Of a stretch of 64,000 nt of DNA, positions 58,746 to 64,000 are shown one piece after another. The DNA comes from Panorpa germanica. Lineage: Eukaryota; Arthropoda; Insecta; Mecoptera; Panorpidae. The position numbers were made by a program, and so were the translations under genes. Position 1 is the stretch's first letter; each line of letters starts with the position of its first letter. A model generated the notes under the pieces. The model was not told the DNA's origin, did not search any database, and was given only the letters and a program-made list of their open reading frames with translations. Location of the stretch: NCBI GenBank assembly GCA_963678705.1, contig OY783218.1, forward strand, positions 3,296,152 to 3,360,151, read 5' to 3'.

Positions 58746-59638
58746 ATACATGAGTTTACGTTTGGTGTTCAGAAGAAAGTATATTGTCTAAATACAGTCT
58801 TGCTATTTGTATGCGCCTCTGCTAGAGTACATTATTGACCATTCGAAATAATATACATTTGCCCATTTACTATTTTATAGAAGATCTATAACCATTAAAA
58901 CAAAGTGCATTTATTTAAGCTAAAATAAAGCTAACTGCAAGTTTGAAAACATGTGTATGTTGTCAAACAAATTAATGTTTTGCGTAAGAGCAAATCTCCA
59001 AAAAAAAATAGGTAATTGTCAAGGTCAAGAGGTATATTACTGACTAATAGAAGAAAATCTTTCAGTTAAAATAGCCCAATTAAATATTTCATGGCCAAGC
59101 GCCGCACAAAACTAAATTCAACACTGCTTATATCACATAGACCGCACATTTGAGTCGGAGTCGGCCATTATAACATTAAAATAATATTTGTTTAAGTAAT
59201 ACATGTTCTGAAGTATAATTTTGAATGAAACGAATTTCTTAAGAATAATACTATATACAAATACATATATTGTAAGGTTTTTGAAGAACATTCGTATTAC
59301 AATGGTCTTTCTAAGAGTTCTCTTTGAATACAATTAAAAATATATTACTTGAAACCAATAAAGCTGGTTACGCTATGTTATAGTTGATGAAACGAATCGC
59401 TATGAAAGAAAATTGAATTCAATGCAGCTGTTAAATTGATGAGAGTAAAGTAAAGAGGCACTCGAAGGCACGTAAAGCCAGGAAAGTAAACATTGCAGTT
59501 CTTGTTGTCGAAACGAATGTCTTAACTTATACTGAAACATCTGTTTGAAACTGTACTTGCTGTACGTAAGAAATCGGCTTGTGTTTTTAAGGTTTTTCTA
59601 TTTGATCATTTAGCGCACTTATGTCTAATCAATCATGC

Positions 59639-60370
59639 TTCAACATCGGACCAAAAAGCATCTAAAGTTTCACGTTTAAAGCTCCGACCCCAAGCACACA
59701 AGGTGACACAGCATTATAGTCTTAGCCGGGAAAAGGATGCTGCTGTTAGTGTTTTAATTTGTAATCATTGAAGCTGACAATATCATTGGAAATATTCTAG
59801 CTGATAATACTGTATATACTGTACCGCTGCCTGCTAAATTTATGATTATGTATATATTTTTTTATTTTTTTATTAATTCTTCATGGGTTTCTTAGGACCC
59901 CGGTCCTTTTTTCGCACTTATTACTTTATTTTATTTACATTTTAACTATTTACATTTCATTATTATTATTACTACCTAAACTTTTAACCCCACTGTATGC
60001 CATAACCTCTCTATGACTAGGCACACTGGCCACCTTTGATATTTTAGTATTTCCTCCATACTCGTAGGCAACTCCACTCTATTTTTCACCAAAACTCTAT
60101 ACAAATTATTGATTATGTATATACATACTCAATTTAAATCAACAACCAATCCCAGAAAATATAAATCTGGTCTCGCACACTGCGTCGTTAAAAAAGTATT
60201 GTAAAAATAACAAAAGAATGAATAATATAATATAGTTAAGATAAATAATATAACAAATTAAAACAATTTGTAAATACCATTAGCAACAGCATCGATATAA
60301 CAGCAATTTTCTCGGCTTAAAACGATTGAACGTGAAAGTTTAGATGCTCTTTGGTCCGATGTTCAAGTAG
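59639..60370. mobile_element. Foldback pair enclosing a LINE tail
   Basis: The left arm (59639-59678, CTTCAACATCGGACCAAAAA followed by GCATCTAAAGTTTCACGTTT) pairs with the right arm (about 60327-60367, AACGTGAAAGTTTAGATGCT followed by CTTTGGTCCGATGTTCAAG). Between them, on the minus strand at 59870-60100, lies a LINE-like 3' tail with the peptide WPVCLVIERLWHTVG, related to 24310-24546. Confidence 0.55.
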
Positions 60371-62140
60371 ATAGATTATAAGAGAAATGGCATTACTGTA
60401 AAGAAAAATAGTACACTGTCACGAAATTCGTAAAATAATTTTTTCAGTGACCCATTTGTTGAGGTGGAATAAATTTATTCCATGACTGTCAAAGAAATAT
60501 TTCCTCAAATGTTAAACAAATGTACCAATCACATAATAAACAAATATATGTAAATAAATAATATTTCTTTAGTTGGTAATACTGACCAGAAATATTACAA
60601 TTGCATTTTGGTATATATTAGTATATCTACTGTAGTTTGTGTAGTGCAACGGCCAACACACTTAATATTTGGAGCTGATAGAACTCACTGTGCATAATGA
60701 TAAGTTATTATAAAATTAAATACAAAAGGAATAGACAATTTAAATAATAAACTTTAAATGTCGTTTCTTTGATTTCAGGAGCAACACATAAGCTTGGTTA
60801 AAAATTTACAATTCCTAATAAAATGTCTTATATATATATATAAAATACACAATTATTACATTACAATTAATTCGAGATATAACCTAGCTGTTGAAATCGC
60901 AGTAATGTATATAAAAAAAGTTTCATTTGAGGAAGCTGACCCTTCGCGTTTACTTGGTTGCAGTTTTTTATTTTGTCTTGTTTTACAAAATATAAAAACA
61001 AGAAAAGTTTTCAACATTATTAAATTGTTTAAAAATCTTGCAATAGCGACCTTTACAGGGTCGCAAGTGGTCCCTGATCCGCCTGCCGTTAGATCCGCCA
61101 CTGTATAGATAAGATAATAGTCTTCATTACTACAAACTAATTAATATTGAAACGTAATAAATATCTATAAGAAATAATAAGTTTTATGTGCAGAAACAAG
61201 TATATTATTGTAGGTACCTGAGTTGAATGCATATTTGTTTGTATGTAACAAGAAGTTGGCGATTGGTGTGCGGTAGGCAATGAGCAATTGCAATGTGCAA
61301 TGGGCATCCTAGGTGGCGCATTAAACCCTACGCCACGGTCTAATAGAGTAATAACACATGAAGACCGCGATAATAACTCCAGAACGATAATGCTTCAGGG
61401 GTAATGATTCTTGGTACACGTTCATCAGAATCATATTATACAAGACTGAAGTATTGAAGTAGACTTTAGTCTAGTAGGTTCCGTAGTTCAGCAATTATTG
61501 AAGAGGCTAGCTGGGTGGCATATCGGAATATGATTACCGACGGTTCTCAAACTGTTTAGATCTATATATAGGTTACTTCATTAATTAACGTATATTATTA
61601 TTGTTGCAGAATTTTATCAGTTGAATATAAAACAATGGAAATACAATTATTCTTTTATATCTATACTTATTTTAATTTGTTTGTAAATTGAAAACTAGAA
61701 TATATACTCTTCTAATTTGTCAGTGCCGTGAAGAAACTAAGTACGTTAGTCTTCAGAGAGGTGAACTGATCAAAAGAGAGAAATAATTATTGTAATTTAG
61801 AGATCTTAACTTACTGAGTACTAGGCTAAATCTGAAATATTCTTTACCTGTCTAGCCTATATAAACCTTTAGTAAAATTTATGCAATTGCAATTTATTTA
61901 GGTCATAAATTGTAGATTAGGTATTATTGCCACAATTGTGGGAATGCCTGATGTCTGTAAGGCCACTGCAATATTTCTTAATTTAATAAATAGGAGGGTT
62001 GTACTCAGATGATTGTATAATCATATTCAAAAAACTATAAAAAGATAGACTCGATTAAAATTTAGAAAAATCAGCAATTATAAAAAATGGACGTATATGT
62101 GAATGCATCGTGAATTGAGTTTTTCTCAGTTTTTACAATA
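60371..62140. other. Non-coding stretch
   Basis: No exon supported. The open frame at 60794-61108 has low-complexity hydrophobic composition and no splice context. Confidence 0.35.
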
Positions 62141-62149
62141 TCGTTATAA

Positions 62150-62755
62150 CATTTTAGTCTTGAGATGTATGTCCGCAACGCCAAAGATAGCGGGTTTCAG
62201 CCCGCCGTAAAACATCACAATTCTTAACAAAACAAAAATTAGAATCCATAACGAGATCGATACCGTTGTCTCGTGTGATTTATAAGTATTTAAAATCTTG
62301 TCCGACAGAACGTTCTGGCTTTTTCGGTAAAGCCGGCGCCAAACGATGCTACGAACACCTTCAAACATTGGACGCTTGATGGTTGGATGTATAGCTTGGA
62401 ATGACATGTGTCCAACGTTGGAAGAAGTTCAGGCTGTTACTGATCTTTTGACCCGCGTCAAAAGGGATTTTTCTACCCCCACCACACACTTGATCCACAT
62501 GTCATGCACAAGGTTTTATACTTGAAAGTTTTTGTTAAACAGTGTCAGTGTCAATAATATGAATATACAAATTAATAAAATAAATAAATCATTCGGTTCA
62601 AACATTCGTTCCACCGTGTAGTAGGAAACTTGCCATGTCAATATTCCACGTTGGATGCAATCATTTGAATCAAACGTTCACCGCATCGTCTGGAGCCGGC
62701 TTAATATGCATATCGCTCGGTAGCAGTCTTTCATCCCGCCATAAAATATAAGAAA
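62150..62755. repeat. Degenerate foldback element
   Basis: The complement of 62335-62408 (CATGTCATTCCAAGC...TGGCGCCGGC) aligns loosely with 62632-62702 (CATGTCAATATTCCACGTTG...CTGGAGCCGGC). The outer parts (GCGGGTTTCAGCCCGCCGTA and TTCATCCCGCCATAAAATAT) also correspond. Confidence 0.4.
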
Positions 62756-63659
62756 CAATAACTTCATAAAATCATTTTCTAATTGACTAAAAAATGTAAG
62801 AGTAAATTTTTTTTATATCACAATTAATGGTTTGAGCATAATTAATAGGAAGACAAATTTCAATTCCTTTTCAATAGCGTTGCTTTATTAATTAAGAATA
62901 CTTTTAATTTTTAGCTGCTTCCAAATAATGAAAGGCATTTTTATAATCAACGTTTAGCTCAGAGCAATAAGTAGCATTAATTCGCGGGCGCTTTTGCTTT
63001 TCTATAGATCTTTTTTTTGAACGATTCAATTAACTTTGTTTACATGCTCAGAGTGAATAACCCCATTGTTGTGCCAATCTGGATTGCTTATTGGAACTGA
63101 GTACAAAGGAGTTATTGAAATTTATCTCTGCTGCTGCCACGTCGTACAGAATTCGGAACTAATAATAAGTAGGCTATAAAGACGAGTCTTGTCATACCTT
63201 GCGATAATTAGGTTGCAAACCATTGATAAACAATTGATATTGATAAAGTTGGGTATTAAAACTTCCAATATCCAATTCGCAATATTATAAAAGCTATTAA
63301 TGATTGAAATATTCATTTTTATCCCTTTCACAGAGTAATTCCTTTCTTACTTGCCCGCTACTACCATTTGACAACTTTTGCCATTACTGTAAAACAAGAG
63401 AAGTGTTAAGGAACGTCACAGCGATAGCTGCTGTTGTGGCAACCCATCAAGTTTCATATAATGTCGTGATATAAAACGAAAAATAAATAAGATTACTTCT
63501 CGAGTTATTGACATGATCAACTACTAGGATAACAACACAGTAAAACAAAAACAAAAACGAATATTACACAGTAAAACAAAATTCAAACGTTAAACCTTAT
63601 TGAGTTTAAAAAAAAAACCAATTTAATCTCTCTATTTTAAGTATTATAAGTTTATTATT

Positions 63660-63915
63660 GATACCACCAGTCTCGAGGAGACGCAGGATTTGTTGATGAC
63701 TTAAGACAATAAACACTTCAAGGAACACTTAAACTGAAGCACCGGACCTACCAAGGAGTTAAACTACGCATAATACTTATGACTAATAAGATTGTGGACC
63801 TGATGAGAGGTATCGGGAAGGGGTCATGGAACACGTGCAATGATATCACCAGTCTCGAGGAGACACAGGATTTGTTGCTGACTTAAGACAATAAACATGC
63901 TAGGAATAATTAAGA
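63660..63915 (+). repeat. Direct repeat, 182-bp spacing
   Basis: ACCAGTCTCGAGGAGACGCA...GACTTAAGACAATAAACA (from 63660) recurs from 63842 with few changes. This suggests two units of a tandem array that may continue beyond the window. Confidence 0.6.
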
Positions 63916-64000
63916 CTGACATGAAACATATGCGGGTGGGAACTGTGCTTGAACCTCGAGAGGGACTCGGGTTTGGGCATTCTGACTTACGGCCTCTGAC

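Noticed and set aside
62144-62407. 87-codon minus-strand ORF
   Set aside because: It lies inside a degenerate foldback element, with no protein-like conservation seen.
1-64000. CRISPR arrays, rRNA, tRNA and bacterial-type operons
   Set aside because: No regularly spaced short repeats, no tRNA cloverleaf and no rRNA core sequence were recognised. The repeats present are transposon-derived.

Overview
The window is AT-rich nuclear DNA from an insect-like animal. Genes have introns with canonical GT/AG splice sites. About 46 kb is one large gene whose long introns are packed with transposons: BEL/Pao, mariner, LINE fragments and many foldback or MITE-like repeats. No bacterial features are present. 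The insect order cannot be fixed from sequence alone. The LINE tails resemble ORF2 tails that I associate with insect, especially ant, genomes, but that is weak evidence.

Layout. 1-3000: repeats and two or three orphan candidate exons of an unrecognised minus-strand gene. 3009-3878 (-): a complete four-exon STEEP1 (CXorf56) homologue. 4480-7593 (-): a two-exon PRMT9 homologue. Its single intron contains an intronless gene on the same strand, a C1orf74/UPF0739-type protein (6448-7185). 8109-9090 (+): a two-exon MTERF4-like mitochondrial protein, divergent from PRMT9 across about 515 bp. 9717-55651 (-): a PLEKHG4/puratrophin-1 (Drosophila quattro) type RhoGEF. It has a 5' exon at 55.6 kb, CRAL-TRIO-like and spectrin-like exons at 32.1-34.7 kb, and a ten-exon 3' cluster at 9.7-13.7 kb with the DH and PH domains. 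Two introns of about 18 and 21 kb separate these blocks. 55.7-64 kb holds no gene I can support.

Mobile content. The clearest element is an intact BEL/Pao retrotransposon (37232-44463, minus). Its two 659-bp LTRs differ at only two positions, and its 1691-residue ORF is uninterrupted. It sits inside an older long-arm foldback element (about 37138-45463), splitting one arm and duplicating CCCAT. Two internally deleted copies of one mariner family (28004-28781 and 46169-47092) share termini. A second mariner type (25526-26106) and a third fragment (about 58420) are also present. Several 0.2-0.7 kb terminal-inverted-repeat elements recur, including a family of at least four copies with ATGGGCTTGTG... 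ends. One of these lies within about 45 bp of a splice acceptor of the RhoGEF gene.

I found no new multi-gene system. The points most worth checking are the nested BEL-in-foldback insertion, the same-strand gene in the PRMT9 intron, and a reading-phase mismatch that predicts an unseen exon in the RhoGEF gene.
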